From Pseudomonadota bacterium (GTDB lineage: Bacteria; Pseudomonadota; Gammaproteobacteria; Burkholderiales; Burkholderiaceae_D): DNA of 5,666 nt. Below, piece by piece: positions 5,357-5,666 of the stretch (position 1 is the stretch's first letter; each line of letters starts with the position of its first letter). Location: contig JAEZHR010000204.1 in the NCBI GenBank assembly GCA_023416415.1, forward strand, positions 1-5,666, in the 5' to 3' direction. The position numbers and the translations under genes were made by a program. Under the pieces are notes generated by a model, which was not told the DNA's origin, made no database searches, and worked only from the letters and a program-made list of their open reading frames with translations.

Positions 5357-5654
5357 ACACAAGCAGACGCTGATCGAACAGGGACGGGCCCATCGGAGCG
5401 CCAGCGTCAACGCTCGGGCCGCACTGCGTGCCGGTCTTGCGCCGGACGTGCTGGCGCCCCAGATACTGGGCCGGGCTGGCGCGAGCGCCCTTGCGGCCTG
5501 GCTTGGCAGTGGTGCGCTCGCTCGCTTCGGCGCGCTGCTCCCGGTGGGCCTGCGCCTGTGGTCCGTGCTGGCCAGACGCAAGCGCTTGCGTCTGGTTGCC
5601 GTGGCCGCAGCCGCGGCTGGCATGGTCATGTATCTGCGGCGCAAGAAGGACTGA
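5346..5654 (+). CDS. Small basic membrane protein in the YqjK position, function unknown
   Basis: The 102-residue product starts at the ATG at 5346, overlapping the upstream stop by 11 bp, typical of translational coupling; no good Shine-Dalgarno is visible. An in-frame upstream start at 5259 exists but lies well inside the YqjE-like gene and is not favoured. The N-terminal 40 residues are polar and basic (MNAEHKQTLIEQGRAHR). Hydrophobic Ala/Leu-rich stretches follow at about 46-77 and 82-96, and the tail is MYLRRKKD. Size, basicity and operon position match E. coli YqjK, but I see no clear sequence identity, so homology is only suggested. Nothing recognisable follows in the last 12 bases of the window. 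Confidence 0.8.
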   Translation: MNAEHKQTLIEQGRAHRSASVNARAALRAGLAPDVLAPQILGRAGASALAAWLGSGALARFGALLPVGLRLWSVLARRKRLRLVAVAAAAAGMVMYLRRKKD

Positions 5655-5666
5655 GCACCATTGTCG

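Noticed and set aside
4628..5644. 338-codon minus-strand open frame opposite the DUF883-yqjE operon
   Set aside because: It lies antisense to three well-supported genes, has low-complexity Arg/Ala/Gln content and no family pattern.

Overview
The window is high-GC, compact DNA with the look of a betaproteobacterial chromosome, possibly Rhodocyclales or Burkholderiales. That placement rests on protein character, codon use and gene layout read by eye, not on a search. All genes are ordinary housekeeping or envelope genes. I see no insertion sequence, phage module, CRISPR array or other mobile element.

Layout, left to right. (1) Positions 1-1111, minus strand: the N-terminal half of metE (cobalamin-independent methionine synthase), running off the left edge. 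(2) A 95-bp AT-rich divergent promoter region, then metR on the plus strand (1207-2133), the LysR-type activator of methionine genes. (3) A strong bidirectional terminator hairpin (2178-2203) between metR and a minus-strand tRNA-Asp(GUC) at 2210-2286. (4) A minus-strand five-helix membrane protein of unknown function (2368-2868), whose end overlaps a candidate tRNA promoter. (5) Divergently, a proline iminopeptidase gene, pip (2988-3953), with all catalytic and substrate-binding residues present. (6) A small lipoprotein with a TonB-C-terminal-like domain (4034-4519). (7) A tightly packed three-gene operon (4646-5654) encoding a DUF883/ElaB-YqjD-like tail-anchored protein, a YqjE/holin-like two-helix membrane protein and a small basic membrane protein in the YqjK position.

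Functionally, metE/metR form the classic divergent regulator-target pair: MetR, with homocysteine as co-effector in the well-studied enterobacterial case, activates metE. No cobalamin riboswitch fits between them. The yqjD-yqjE-third-gene set is a conserved proteobacterial inner-membrane cluster associated with stationary phase or stress. The rest appear to be independent single genes.

The most notable points are a His/Cys-rich insertion (H-x-H-x3-C-x-C) in the MetE N-terminal domain, overlapping back-to-back promoters and a 12-13 bp phased ATTC repeat in the metE-metR gap, a TonB-like domain on a lipoprotein rather than on a membrane-anchored TonB, and a strong hairpin in the leader of the DUF883 operon. 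I found no convincing undescribed biological system.
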